Source: Aridibaculum aurantiacum (GTDB lineage Bacteria; Bacteroidota; Bacteroidia; Chitinophagales; Chitinophagaceae). From it: 64,000 nt of DNA. Position numbers and translations under genes: made by a program. Every line of letters begins with the position of its first letter. Position 1 is the stretch's first letter. The notes under the pieces were generated by a model. It was given only the letters and a program-made list of their open reading frames with translations, was not told where the DNA came from and made no database searches. This document shows, piece by piece, positions 42,633-51,850 of this stretch. The DNA is taken from the NCBI RefSeq assembly GCF_017355875.1, contig NZ_JAFEWC010000004.1, positions 300,059 to 364,058 of the forward strand, given 5' to 3'.

Positions 42633-45089
42633 CTACTTGCCTTCCGATTTCAATCTTTTCCTGATCTTGTTGAAAACGTCCAGTTTAAACTTGATATTAC
42701 CATCTTCACCTGGCTGACCGCGAACAAACACACTTGGTCCGGCCTTGGCGTCAGCACCTATATTTTCAGGCTTGTAATCTTCGGCTCGCTTCTTCAGGTT
42801 GCTTAGTGGGATTTGAATGCTGATGTCAGTATTGCCATGCAGGCTGTATACACCTTGTACAAAAAGGGTAAGTGCCGAAGATTGTATCTCCATCCGGTTG
42901 ATGATAAATTCCCGGTCCTTGATATCGATCCTGTTCTTCAATTCTGCAAATCGCAGGTCAGCAAAATTTCTTTTTTTGAAAACAAACACCTGCAGTTTTT
43001 GAAGTGGCTCATAGTCAATTAGAGCACCATTTTTCAGGGAAAAATCAATATAACCTTTCAGGTTGCTGGGATTGGCAGCCATCTGCCTGTCAATATTCAT
43101 ACTTACTACCACACGGGTAGTAAGTTTACCTACTATGTTTTGGCTTGTTAGCGCGTCTTGTTGAAAATCATTGAAAGCATACAGCACTTTTTGGATGTCT
43201 ACATCGCGCATGTTCACATCTACTGCAGCTGCATATTGCCGTGCGTCCTGTTCTTTGAGCGCGCCTGTTAATTTCATCCATCCGTTGGCATGCCTTAGGC
43301 TCACGTCGTTCAGGTGCCAGTCTTCATCCACCATATCGATGGCTGCCGTTACATCGGTAGCTACAAAGCGCTTGAACAGTAGCTTGTTTGTCTTTACATC
43401 GAGCTTGATGTTTGACTGGTTAAGCATTTCATCAATGCTTACTGCCACATGGCGCAGCTTACCTTTTTGTGCAGTTGTTCTTCGGGCTACCGTGTTTCTT
43501 TTCTGTAGCAATGGTAAGAAAGACTCCAGGTTCAGGCTGGGAGCTGTTACATGCCAGTCAAGAGATATTTTACCAGGATTTGTTTTAATAAGCGAAAGAA
43601 TATTCCTGGCAGAGCCATTCATCGTAAGGTTGTTGTCTTTGATGCTGCTTTTAAAGCTTTGGACAAAAACATCGGAGTTCTTAAAGACGATACTTCCGCT
43701 GCAGCGGTCCATGGTGATGCCGCGGGGTCTGTACAATACCCGGCCGTTGTTAAAGTTCAGGCTGCCATTGATAAAAGTATTCCTATTGGAATTTTCTACC
43801 ATGGGTCCATGGTAAGTAATATCCAGTGAACCATCTCCTTCCACCAGGTTTACCGTCTGGCTCTCCAACAGGTTGTTCAGCGTATTCAGTTTAAACTTCG
43901 ACCTGAGGTCGCAGGTGATCACCGGGTGCAACAGGTCGTTTATGGTAGCTTTTTTAGATTGAATGGGCATACCTTCCCAGCTACCACTAAAGTTGTTGAT
44001 GTAAATACGGGAATTCGGATCGGCGCGAGGAAGTCCTTTAACCACTTCATTGGTATAACCGCCTGTAAAGCTTGCGTTGGCAACATTGAAGAAAATTGAT
44101 TCTATATCATTTTTCTTCGTCTGCCAGGTTACATTCACCAGAGGTTCTCCCGGTTCAAGAGTTCCTTCTATTGTAGCCTGTGCATCTACTGGCTTTTTTA
44201 CATTTACTACAGAAAGGGCCTTACCAATGGCTTGCGAAAGCAGAGATTTTGCAAAAGAATAATCCACCTGTTTTGTGCTAACAGAAAATTTATATCGCTT
44301 CAATCCTGCTAGTTCAAAGCTTCCTGAAAAAAGGAAAGGATGGCCTTTTAGTGAAACATCAATATCTGTGAAGTGTAGTCGCTTCTGATTTTTATCGAAC
44401 AACAGGTCGAAGTCGCTTTCAAACCTGGCACCGGTACCAAAACTTCCTTTTTTAGTATTGAAAGCCAGTTGATGAATAATGGACTCTTTTTTAACCCGCA
44501 TTAGTAAAACACTATCTGTGGTACTGATAGCACAGCGTGCAGACTGAACTTCTATATCATAATGTTTAAATCTTCTTTGATTTTCCATTACAAAACGGAA
44601 GTTGTCAAGCCTTACTGTCCGCAGCACATTTCCATTACTTTTCTTCTTTACCGTATCGGCCTTGTTGATTTTAGGTGTAAAAAGATAGGAAGTAGTGTAG
44701 CCTGCAGTATCGGTGTAGATGTACATGGAGCCATCCGAAATGCGGATACCACTTAGTGGCTCTTTGCGAAGTGCAACATTCACCATGTTGATGTGGGCGT
44801 ACAGTTTGTTTGCCTGGAAGAATGTATGCTGGTGCTGGTGATAAAGACTATCACGTATAGATACATCTCTGAACAGAACGGATATCTGCGGGAAATTTGA
44901 AAAAAAGCTGATGTCAACATCGCCTATTGCAATGGTTCCATTCAGCTTTTCTTTTATTTCAGTGTTAACCATATCTATAATCTGCTGCCTGTTGAAGGTG
45001 ATATAGATATAGGCTATGGTATACAAGAGAATGATGATCCCTATGAATACGGCTACTCCTCTTAATAGATATTTTACTGGCTTTTTCAC
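42633..45089 (-). CDS. AsmA-like envelope protein
   Basis: This 818-residue protein has one N-terminal membrane helix (about residues 9-30) and a long periplasmic part rich in beta-strands. The start (IDMVNTEIKEKLNGTIAIGD, VDISFFSNFPQISVLFRDVSI) and the C-terminal region (GKLTTRVVVSMNIDRQM, LKGYIDFSLKNGALIDYEPLQKL) match AsmA-family proteins, which are thought to help move lipids to the outer membrane or affect its assembly. The start is a GTG at 45089 (an in-frame stop lies three codons upstream), so it is slightly unusual. Neighbouring genes give no further clue. Confidence 0.87.
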   Translation of the reverse strand: MKKPVKYLLRGVAVFIGIIILLYTIAYIYITFNRQQIIDMVNTEIKEKLNGTIAIGDVDISFFSNFPQISVLFRDVSIRDSLYHQHQHTFFQANKLYAHINMVNVALRKEPLSGIRISDGSMYIYTDTAGYTTSYLFTPKINKADTVKKKSNGNVLRTVRLDNFRFVMENQRRFKHYDIEVQSARCAISTTDSVLLMRVKKESIIHQLAFNTKKGSFGTGARFESDFDLLFDKNQKRLHFTDIDVSLKGHPFLFSGSFELAGLKRYKFSVSTKQVDYSFAKSLLSQAIGKALSVVNVKKPVDAQATIEGTLEPGEPLVNVTWQTKKNDIESIFFNVANASFTGGYTNEVVKGLPRADPNSRIYINNFSGSWEGMPIQSKKATINDLLHPVITCDLRSKFKLNTLNNLLESQTVNLVEGDGSLDITYHGPMVENSNRNTFINGSLNFNNGRVLYRPRGITMDRCSGSIVFKNSDVFVQSFKSSIKDNNLTMNGSARNILSLIKTNPGKISLDWHVTAPSLNLESFLPLLQKRNTVARRTTAQKGKLRHVAVSIDEMLNQSNIKLDVKTNKLLFKRFVATDVTAAIDMVDEDWHLNDVSLRHANGWMKLTGALKEQDARQYAAAVDVNMRDVDIQKVLYAFNDFQQDALTSQNIVGKLTTRVVVSMNIDRQMAANPSNLKGYIDFSLKNGALIDYEPLQKLQVFVFKKRNFADLRFAELKNRIDIKDREFIINRMEIQSSALTLFVQGVYSLHGNTDISIQIPLSNLKKRAEDYKPENIGADAKAGPSVFVRGQPGEDGNIKFKLDVFNKIRKRLKSEGK

Positions 45090-45139
45090 TCCTGACTAGG
45101 TCTGCGGGTGAAAATATTATGCCACTACTACTGCAGCAT

Positions 45140-45871
45140 CTAAAACCGGCTTCCCAAAATATACGGTAACATCTTTCGCCAGGTAGGCCATTCATGAGGA
45201 ATGTCTGTTCCCCATATGTCCAGGTCGTACCAGATACCCTTATCGTACAATACGCCGGCAAACCTGCGTGCAGCTTCAGGGTCTTCATAATCGCCACTGC
45301 CAGAGAAAATATGAATATGATGACTTGACCTGATCTTGTCTAAGTACCATGAATCGTGCAGGTTAGGCAGGTAATGCTGAGGGCTGTTGTAATACACCTG
45401 TTCGTCCCAGTATCCTTTGGTGTACTCGGTAAGGTCGTACACGCCGCTCATGCTTATTACACCATTGATGATGTCGGGGCGTTTCAAAAACAGGTTCATT
45501 GCATGGAGTGCTCCAAACGATGCGCCGCAGGTATAGATCATCGTTTCCTGGCTGGTAGCATTACGTATAAAAGGCACCACCTCGTTGTACACATACTCGT
45601 TGAACTGGTTGTGGCGAATTGCCTTATGTTCAGGAAGCATGTCATTATTCATCCAGCTTTCACGGTTCATACTGTCAATGCTAAAAACGCGAATCATCCC
45701 ACTTTCAATAAATGGAGCGATGGAGTCTATTAGTTGAAACCGTTCATACTCCAGGTAATCTGCGGCAGCAGTAGGAATGAGTAAAAGCGCAAAGCCGTAG
45801 TGGCCGTAACTAACTATGGGCATTTCCTTGCCAATGGCCGGGCTATACCACGAGGTAACATCTCTGTTCAT
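45140..45871 (-). CDS. putative esterase (alpha/beta hydrolase, esterase D-like)
   Basis: A 243-residue cytoplasmic alpha/beta hydrolase of the putative-esterase family. The nucleophile elbow is TCGASFGALHAMN, a G-x-S-x-G box with Ser at about residue 117. The acid and base candidates are the Asp in SGSGDYEDPEAA and the His in DIPHEWPTWR. The N-terminus lacks a signal peptide. Family members hydrolyse small esters such as S-formylglutathione or siderophore esters, but the substrate here cannot be assigned. It lies between an AsmA-like gene and a parA-like gene on the minus strand. Confidence 0.85.
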   Translation of the reverse strand: MNRDVTSWYSPAIGKEMPIVSYGHYGFALLLIPTAAADYLEYERFQLIDSIAPFIESGMIRVFSIDSMNRESWMNNDMLPEHKAIRHNQFNEYVYNEVVPFIRNATSQETMIYTCGASFGALHAMNLFLKRPDIINGVISMSGVYDLTEYTKGYWDEQVYYNSPQHYLPNLHDSWYLDKIRSSHHIHIFSGSGDYEDPEAARRFAGVLYDKGIWYDLDIWGTDIPHEWPTWRKMLPYILGSRF

Positions 45872-45911
45872 GCAGGAGTTGGTTTATTGGTGATTGTTAC
45901 AGCGAACTGCA

Positions 45912-46652
45912 CTAACTAAGGCAGGTCTTTTTGATTTCTTTCCAAAGATCTCTAAAACATTGCGCCGCATAACTGCTGTGGGCATAGGTTTCTACCGGCG
46001 CAAGCTGCTGGCCCATTTTCTCTACATCGCTCAGGTACGGTATGTAATTCTTAAAGAAGAACTTGTTGCGGTAGTGCTGGTTCAATACTTCGTGGTGCAT
46101 ATTCTTTCTATGATCCACCATGCTAAAGAAAGACTTGATCTTGGTCTGCTCGATGTTGTGTTGCGCAAAATATTCTTTCACTGTATCGAAACTGCGCAAG
46201 CTTAAAGTAGTAGGTATATTAGGCATCAGCACCCAGTCAGCCGCCTGGAAAATACTATCGTGAAAAACAGAAAGGCCGGGAGGACAATCGAGGATAATGA
46301 TATCGTAGCGATTCTTTAAAGTTTTTAGTGCAGCAGCTATACGTTTCTTGCCCTGCTTTTCGCTCAATAGCACTTCAGCATTGCGCGCCGACAGGTCCGA
46401 AGGAATGATATCCAGGTTCTCATAACCGGTAGACTGGATGGAATTTGGAAGATCAATCTCGTTGCTTAAGATCTTTTTTGCTTCATCTTTTTTATTCGAC
46501 TCTACCTGGAAATAAAAACCGGCGGCAGCCTGCGGGTCAAGATCCCACAGTAAAGTGGTGTACCCTTGTAATGCAGATAGATAAGCTAAATTGACAGAAG
46601 CAGCCGTTTTTCCAACGCCACCTTTTTGGTTGTAAAATGCTAATACAGTCAT
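45912..46652 (-). CDS. ParA family ATPase
   Basis: A 246-residue P-loop ATPase of the ParA/Soj type, involved in positioning DNA or protein cargo. The deviant Walker A is FYNQKGGVGKTAASVNLA near residue 6, Walker A' is LLWDLDPQAAAGFY, and Walker B is YDIIILDCPPGLS. No ParB gene sits next to it, and no parS-like repeats were seen. The isolated setting makes a chromosomal cargo-positioning role as likely as chromosome segregation. Length is normal for an N-terminally short ParA without a helix-turn-helix. Confidence 0.9.
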   Translation of the reverse strand: MTVLAFYNQKGGVGKTAASVNLAYLSALQGYTTLLWDLDPQAAAGFYFQVESNKKDEAKKILSNEIDLPNSIQSTGYENLDIIPSDLSARNAEVLLSEKQGKKRIAAALKTLKNRYDIIILDCPPGLSVFHDSIFQAADWVLMPNIPTTLSLRSFDTVKEYFAQHNIEQTKIKSFFSMVDHRKNMHHEVLNQHYRNKFFFKNYIPYLSDVEKMGQQLAPVETYAHSSYAAQCFRDLWKEIKKTCLS

Positions 46653-46761
46653 GTTTTAAATATACAAAAGTATTGTTTAGCCAGTAGAACAGCAGCTATT
46701 TAATAGGTTGAATATTAGCTGAATGAAGTAAAGTGTATGTTAAGCGCACTAAATTTATTAG

Positions 46762-47355
46762 ATGGACTACGTACAGCACCTTCGGCGCGATAAAAAGCTT
46801 GCTAAGATCATCAAGGAGCCATTGCCGCCTCTGCGCCTGCACAAGAACATTCCGCTGCGCCTAATGGCCAGCATAATGAGCCAGCAGCTAAGTACAACGG
46901 TGGCGCAGGTTATTTACCGTCGGTTCCTGGAGCTTTATGGCGCTAAGGAACCAAAGCCGAAGCAAGTATTAGATACTCCGCACGAAACTTTGCGCAGCAT
47001 CGGGCTCAGCAATGCTAAAGCCAACTACGTAAAAAATGTAGCTGCCTTTTGCCTGGAGCATAAGATCACCGATAAGAAGCTGCTGAAAATGGATAATGAA
47101 GCAGTGATAGAACTGCTCACGCAAATAAAAGGAGTGGGAAGGTGGACAGTAGAAATGCTGCTTATGTTCACGCTAGGAAGAGAAGATGTGTTTGCGCCGG
47201 ATGACCTGGGAATACAACAAGGAATAGTCAGGCTGTACGGTCTAACACCAGCAGGTAAAAAGGAGCTAAAGGAAAAGATGGTAGAGATTGCTGCAAAGTG
47301 GTCGCCTTACCGCACCTACGCGTGCCTGCACATTTGGAAATGGAAGGATGATTGA
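46762..47355 (+). CDS. DNA-3-methyladenine glycosylase II-like (HhH-GPD, AlkA family)
   Basis: It excises alkylated bases from DNA. The 197-residue protein is the short form without an N-terminal AlkA domain. The helix-hairpin-helix is LLTQIKGVGRWTVEMLLMFT and the catalytic Asp lies in DVFAPDDLGIQQG. Upstream, LRLMASIMSQQLSTTVAQVIYRRFLELYG is the typical family helix pair. It stands between the divergent parA-like gene and the convergent anti-sigma gene. A second alkylation-related gene, the ATL at 29231, is in the window but not linked. Confidence 0.92.
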   Translation: MDYVQHLRRDKKLAKIIKEPLPPLRLHKNIPLRLMASIMSQQLSTTVAQVIYRRFLELYGAKEPKPKQVLDTPHETLRSIGLSNAKANYVKNVAAFCLEHKITDKKLLKMDNEAVIELLTQIKGVGRWTVEMLLMFTLGREDVFAPDDLGIQQGIVRLYGLTPAGKKELKEKMVEIAAKWSPYRTYACLHIWKWKDD

Positions 47356-47379
47356 CCAGGAGGTGCGTGAAGGAGAAAG

Positions 47380-47455
47380 CAGTCGTGAGACGGCAAACGG
47401 CAAACGTGAGACAGCAACTTTAAACCTTAAACATCAAACCTTAAACTCGCTAAAT
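47380..47455. repeat. degenerate short-period repeats between the glycosylase and anti-sigma genes
   Basis: Tracts such as CGGCAAACGGCAAACG and CTTTAAACCTTAAACATCAA with a period of about 8-10 bases, running to the 3' end of the anti-sigma gene. Similar in style to 61644-61728. Confidence 0.5.
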
Positions 47456-48316
47456 CTTCCCCATCACATACATCTCTTCAATTGTAGGAGAAGGGCTGCC
47501 GCCTAAGTTTTCTAAAGTGATAGCAAACGCCTGGGCTTGCGGAATGTTCTTCAATTTGCAGATTGTGTTGCAGTTTTCATCTACCATACCTGCATCTACA
47601 GGCTTGCCATCTACAATTGCCCATAGCTGGTATTGCTTGCCGCGTGCCGGTGTAGGCAGTTTATTATTTACCAGGTAAACATCTTTTGAACGTGTATCCC
47701 AAAGCACCATAGCTGCATCCTGTGCATTCTTCACACCTGCCATATTTATTTTGGCCATAGCGGGATCTGTCATCATTGCATTAGCCGTTTGCAGATCGCG
47801 GATGGTGGTCTGGTAAATGTCGTTGTTGGCTTGTAGCGTATTCCTGTCATTTAGAAGGCTGATGTACTGCTCATTTTTTTCGGAGTACTGGTTGTACAGG
47901 TAAAGGTTAACCGCTCCGCTTACTATGAATAAAATGATAGATGCAGCAGCCAGGTATTTCCAGGTGCGTAATCTTTTGACAGTGGATGTTGGTGCTTGAG
48001 GTATTACCGGTGCAGCAGTATCTTCAGTAGTGGCAGTGGGAATTTCAGCGGCTGTTCCGGGAAGTGGAATAATAGGAGCTTCTGGAGTTTGATCAACAAA
48101 AAGGGCTGACAACACTCTTTCTTTCACACCTACAGGTGGAGGTATAGCATTAGCCATTGCCTCCCTTTCAAGTTTATCGGCAAAATCATCAATAGCCTGC
48201 TGAACCTCCGGGTACTGAAGAGATAGCTGCTCTAATTCAGCTGCTTCTTCAGCACTGGCAAGGCCAAGCACGTAGCTTTCAATGATGCCGCTTTGTATGT
48301 ATTCCTGTATATCCAC
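47450..48316 (-). CDS. anti-sigma factor, RskA type
   Basis: A 288-residue membrane anti-sigma factor. Residues 1-90 are a helical zinc-finger-like anti-sigma domain (QSGIIESYVLGLASAEEAAE ... LSLQYPEVQQAIDDFADKLE). A Pro/Thr-rich linker and one membrane helix (YLAAASIILFIVSGAVNLYLY near residue 130) follow, then the periplasmic RskA C-terminal domain (AAMVLWDTRSKDVYLVNN, YQLWAIVDGKPVDAGMV). The start is a GTG that shares one base with the stop of the sigma gene (TAGTG), a strong sign of translational coupling and equal dosage. Confidence 0.9.
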   Translation of the reverse strand: MDIQEYIQSGIIESYVLGLASAEEAAELEQLSLQYPEVQQAIDDFADKLEREAMANAIPPPVGVKERVLSALFVDQTPEAPIIPLPGTAAEIPTATTEDTAAPVIPQAPTSTVKRLRTWKYLAAASIILFIVSGAVNLYLYNQYSEKNEQYISLLNDRNTLQANNDIYQTTIRDLQTANAMMTDPAMAKINMAGVKNAQDAAMVLWDTRSKDVYLVNNKLPTPARGKQYQLWAIVDGKPVDAGMVDENCNTICKLKNIPQAQAFAITLENLGGSPSPTIEEMYVMGKI

Positions 48317-48858
48317 TATGGTTTAATCAGTTTTTTTAATTGGATCAATGCTGCCCGCAATCGTGTTTTAACTGTACCCAGTGGTATAGCCAACATCTTC
48401 GATATTTCGTCTTGCGTATAACCTTCAAAATAGGATAGCTCTACCAATACACGATATTCATCTTTTAGCGTATGTACCAGTTTTCTTAATCCTATAGTAT
48501 CTGTATTTGTTGCTACAGTACCTCCTGCTATATGTACGTTATCAGTGAGTTCGCGGTTTTGCTGTGACTTCTGGTAATTTTTACTTCTTACCATATCAAT
48601 CCCGGAATTGCGCGCCACATTCAGCATCCAGGTAAATAAGCGTCCCTTGCCGGTGTCGTAGGTATCTATCTGTTTCCAGATCTTCACAAAAACCTCTTGT
48701 AATACATCACTGGCCATATCACGGTCGGGTACTATGTTCAGTATGATAGAATATAAAGCAGCAGCATAGTTGTCGTACAAATAATTGTACGCCTCTTGCT
48801 TTCTTTGTTGCAAAAGAGTTACTAGTTCACTTTCAGAATATGTCTGCAAGCTGCTCAA
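48316..48858 (-). CDS. ECF RNA polymerase sigma factor (SigK-like)
   Basis: A 180-residue group 4 sigma factor. Region 2 is YNYLYDNYAAALYSII then DVLQEVFVKIWKQIDTYD and RLFTWMLNVARNSGIDMVR; region 4 is LSYFEGYTQDEISKMLAIPL then GTVKTRLRAALIQLKKL. No ATG is available upstream of the conserved region; the best start is a TTG at 48858, with an in-frame stop 12 codons before it. The linked RskA-type anti-sigma factor implies release by a signal in the periplasm. The target genes are unknown. Confidence 0.92.
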   Translation of the reverse strand: MSSLQTYSESELVTLLQQRKQEAYNYLYDNYAAALYSIILNIVPDRDMASDVLQEVFVKIWKQIDTYDTGKGRLFTWMLNVARNSGIDMVRSKNYQKSQQNRELTDNVHIAGGTVATNTDTIGLRKLVHTLKDEYRVLVELSYFEGYTQDEISKMLAIPLGTVKTRLRAALIQLKKLIKP

Positions 48859-48920
48859 ATTCAGAGATGGTTGTTGTGTACCGGATGGAACTTATATACG
48901 TGAAAAATCTTTACCTGGAT

Positions 48921-49298
48921 TTACCCTACCAGTTGCTGGTATGTTTCCGCTGACATTAATGCCTCTACATCATTAGGATTGTCTACTGTCATTTTTATCA
49001 TCCAGCCTTCGCCATACGGATCTGTGTTTACCAGTTCAGGCTGGTTCGAAAGTGCAGGATTAACTTCCTGTATAATTCCTGAAACAGGCAGGTAAAGATC
49101 ACTAACTGTTTTTACAGCTTCTACTGTACCAAAAACAGTTTCTGCCTGCAATGCTTTACCGGTGCTGTCTATGTCTACATATACAATATCACCTAACTCT
49201 CTTTGTGCAAAATCAGTGATGCCAATGGTTGCAGTATTTCCTTCCAGTTTTATCCATTCGTGGTCCTTTGTGTACTTCAGGTTCTCAGGAAAATTCAT
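48921..49298 (-). CDS. gcvH: glycine cleavage system H protein
   Basis: This lipoyl carrier shuttles the aminomethyl group between P, T and L proteins. Lys63 in [17 protein letters not shown] is the lipoylation site. The family pattern [20 protein letters not shown] and the ending [17 protein letters not shown] segment ([15 protein letters not shown]) are present. Length 125 is standard. gcvT and gcvP are not adjacent. Its neighbours are the sigma factor and a cyclophilin, unrelated in function. Confidence 0.96.
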   Translation of the reverse strand: MNFPENLKYTKDHEWIKLEGNTATIGITDFAQRELGDIVYVDIDSTGKALQAETVFGTVEAVKTVSDLYLPVSGIIQEVNPALSNQPELVNTDPYGEGWMIKMTVDNPNDVEALMSAETYQQLVG

Positions 49299-49412
49299 AA
49301 AAGATGATTTTGGTTTATTACAAGTTTTATCAAATATAGTTTTAAACTGCTGGTGCTGTAAGTGTTGATGTAGCTATTCTTTTTTGATGAACAACTTCAA
49401 TGCTGTTACCTA

Positions 49413-50198
49413 CTAGTTCAGCATGCGCATCTTCATTCTTACATTTTGCAGCGGACGATCGCCCGGGTTCTTTTGCACATTGGCTATTTTATCTATCACA
49501 TCCAATCCACTTATTACTTCTCCAAATACCGTATAGCTCTGGTCAAGACCGGGTGTGCCGCCAATACGCGCATACACTTCTTTCTGCACCTGTGTGTAAT
49601 TGAAACCTGGATTTGCTTGTGTTATCCGCCCCATCTGTCCCTGCAGTTCCTGTTCATTTACACGTTTGCCATGTACTATATAAAACTGGCAGTTGCTGCT
49701 GGCGCGTTCAGGATTATTATCCCTGGCAGCAGCGAGTGCACCTTTTTTGTGAAACAGGTTAGGCTTGAATTCAGCAGGTATTCTTTCTCCAGGCGCAGAG
49801 CCACTACCCAGTGGCGAACCATCAGGAGCATTTTTACTGTTGGGGTCGCCACCTTGTATCATGAAGCCGGCAATCACACGGTGAAACAACAGGCTGTCGT
49901 AAAAGCCCTGCTCAACCAGCTTCACAAAATTATTGCGGTGAAGCGGTGTACTGTCGTAGAGCTTTGCGATCATCGTACCATGGTCGGTAATAATTTCAAC
50001 CAGCCTTTCCTTTGTTTGTAATTGCTGCCACGGAGCCGCACTTGCCGAAACAGGAGATTTAGCGGCAGCAGCTGGTTTAGCGGCAGTTTTTGCCGGCACT
50101 TTTGGTTTTACTTTACCTTTAGTTTGTGCTACCGCACCAGTACTTACACACACAGCTACCAAAGCGGCTACTAAACCGCGCATCATGTTAGAATTCAT
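49413..50198 (-). CDS. peptidyl-prolyl cis-trans isomerase, cyclophilin type, exported
   Basis: It speeds folding of proteins at proline bonds in the periplasm. The ATG at 50198 starts a signal peptide ending TGAVAQ; the longer frame begins with TTG at 50207. A Lys/Pro/Ala-rich linker (KGKVKPKVPAKTAAKPAAA) leads to the cyclophilin domain. Visible motifs are LYDSTPLHRNNFVKLVEQGF, LLFHRVIAGFMIQGGDP (active-site Arg in FHRV) and the family ending YTVFGEVISGLDVIDKIA. The C-terminal fold is complete at 261 residues in total. It overlaps the 3' end of the upstream gene. Confidence 0.94.
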   Translation of the reverse strand: MNSNMMRGLVAALVAVCVSTGAVAQTKGKVKPKVPAKTAAKPAAAAKSPVSASAAPWQQLQTKERLVEIITDHGTMIAKLYDSTPLHRNNFVKLVEQGFYDSLLFHRVIAGFMIQGGDPNSKNAPDGSPLGSGSAPGERIPAEFKPNLFHKKGALAAARDNNPERASSNCQFYIVHGKRVNEQELQGQMGRITQANPGFNYTQVQKEVYARIGGTPGLDQSYTVFGEVISGLDVIDKIANVQKNPGDRPLQNVRMKMRMLN

Positions 50199-50532
50199 TT
50201 TTCTCAAAGTATAATAAGACGTGATCTTTTAAAAAATTCTCTTGTTCTATAAGTCCCAGTACAGGCAGTTCCTTTACTTGCTTGAAGTGAGGCCAGCCTT
50301 CTTCATCTTTTCCCTCTAGTATATAATAACCACTTTGCGCCAGCAGCGAACACACGGCTACGTGCATCAGGTCCTGCTTTTGTTCCTTGGTTATTTTTTC
50401 CCTTATAAAACCGGTTTCGTTCAATCCTATTAGAAACAGCACAGCTTCCATGTCTGGTTTTTTACCAAACCGCTCCAGGATCTTTCCCTCCAGCGCCCAC
50501 CAGCGTGCCTGTAAATCATCATTTATATTCAT
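50188..50532 (-). CDS. conserved hypothetical protein, 114 aa
   Basis: I do not recognise a named family, though the sequence has the look of a small cytoplasmic helical protein found in Bacteroidota. The ATG at 50532 (MNINDDLQARWWALEGKIL) is chosen over a TTG at 50541. Features: RFGKKPDMEAVLFLIGLNE, then KEQKQDLMHVAVCSLLAQSG. No signal peptide or membrane segment. It overlaps the start of the cyclophilin gene by 11 bases and is very likely cotranscribed and coupled with it. Confidence 0.75.
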   Translation of the reverse strand: MNINDDLQARWWALEGKILERFGKKPDMEAVLFLIGLNETGFIREKITKEQKQDLMHVAVCSLLAQSGYYILEGKDEEGWPHFKQVKELPVLGLIEQENFLKDHVLLYFEKNEF

Positions 50533-50655
50533 TGTGCGCAAAAATAGGTGCTTTAGCCAATGTAGCAGCTAAAGTGCAGTAGCCTACACTTCGTTAAAAG
50601 GTGGCACAGGTAGTGCAACTGTTGTAATATCGGTGTCATTTTGCATCTTTTGTCT

Positions 50656-51765
50656 ATGCGTGTTTTGCTTGTTTGCATACTTCTTATTCCTGTAATGGTA
50701 GCCCGGGCGCAAAACCTGGTTGCCAATGGCAGTTTCGAGGACAGAAATGTTTGCACAGAATATAATGCGGCCTGTGCGCCGGAAGGCTGGTTTTTCATTC
50801 CGCGGTATGTGGATATGTCGCCGGTAAAACATAAGAACCATTTTGAAAGTGTTTCCTTCGGCAACCTCATCAGGGGGCACTACATCCGAAACTACATCTA
50901 CACCAAAATGCTGTGCACGCTGCAGCCGGGCAAGCAGTACAGGTTGTCAATGTCGGTGCAGGTTCCTAAGAACCCGTTTCAATACTTGCATGTGTGGCTG
51001 GGTAATGAAGAACCCGGAAAGCCAGGTAAAGAGAAGGTTGTGTATGAGCCGGCATTCACTATTCTTCCTGATTCTATACATCGCACACGTAAGAAATGGC
51101 ACCAGCTGAGCTACACTTTTACCGCTAATGGTGGAGAAAGGTTCATTATGCTTGGCAATTTTTCGAAGAAACCGCTTGATCGTACCGTGCTTGAGTTTGG
51201 CAATAACAGGGGAGATGTGTTATACAACCTCGACAATATTTCATTGGCAGCTGTGGAGCCAACCACCAACGGATGTGAGGAATATGCTGCTGTGCTGCGG
51301 CAGGTGTACGAACAAAATCATCGCCATCCTGCACGACTGATAGATCCTGTGAAGGCTGACACAGCAGTGAGTAAGGTATTTGATCTTGAACCCACCATCC
51401 AACCTGAACCTGCCTTGCCAGCTTTTGATACCCTTGTGGTACCTGACCTGTTGTTCGATTTTAACAGCAGCAGGTTGAACCCGGCCTTCCGCAAGGTGAT
51501 GGACAGCATTGTGAACGTAATGAGGAAGAAGCGTTTTTCTGCTATACAAGTAGTAGGTCATACAGATAATATTGGTTCCGAAGAATATAACCGGCGACTG
51601 TCGATTGATCGTGCAATAACTATCAAAGGTTTCCTGGTGCAGGAGAAATTCTCAGCAGGTCTCATCAGCATCAGTGGAAGAGGTAAAAGTGAGCCGGTAG
51701 CTACAAACGATACTCCGGAAGGACGGCAACGGAACCGGCGGGTGGAGATCATTCTTGAGCGGTAG
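50656..51765 (+). CDS. OmpA-family outer membrane protein with N-terminal beta-sandwich
   Basis: The ATG at 50656 starts a signal peptide (MRVLLVCILLIPVMVARAQ); the frame begins earlier with TTG. Residues 20-200 form a beta-rich domain that starts NLVANGSFEDRNVC, a pattern typical of galactose-binding-like or carbohydrate-associated modules. The C-terminal 110 residues are an OmpA/Pal peptidoglycan-binding domain (LLFDFNSSRLNPAFRKVMDS, VVGHTDNIGSEEYNRRLSI, GRGKSEPVATNDTPEGRQ, then RNRRVEIILER). The protein should tether the outer membrane to the wall and may carry an external binding module. Total 369 residues. Confidence 0.9.
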   Translation: MRVLLVCILLIPVMVARAQNLVANGSFEDRNVCTEYNAACAPEGWFFIPRYVDMSPVKHKNHFESVSFGNLIRGHYIRNYIYTKMLCTLQPGKQYRLSMSVQVPKNPFQYLHVWLGNEEPGKPGKEKVVYEPAFTILPDSIHRTRKKWHQLSYTFTANGGERFIMLGNFSKKPLDRTVLEFGNNRGDVLYNLDNISLAAVEPTTNGCEEYAAVLRQVYEQNHRHPARLIDPVKADTAVSKVFDLEPTIQPEPALPAFDTLVVPDLLFDFNSSRLNPAFRKVMDSIVNVMRKKRFSAIQVVGHTDNIGSEEYNRRLSIDRAITIKGFLVQEKFSAGLISISGRGKSEPVATNDTPEGRQRNRRVEIILER

Positions 51766-51850
51766 CTTATTATTCAAAACCACTATCAGCCGGTAAAATC
51801 AGCAGCCGCTCATTTAGCCTTCCCTTTATCTTTGCCGCAAAATTTACTAC

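Noticed and set aside
43171..43815. 214-residue plus-strand frame inside the AsmA-like gene
   Set aside because: Ser/Leu/Arg-rich sequence with no domain, antisense to a long conserved ORF.
49446..50021. 191-residue plus-strand frame across the cyclophilin gene
   Set aside because: No family pattern; the cyclophilin motifs on the other strand are clear.
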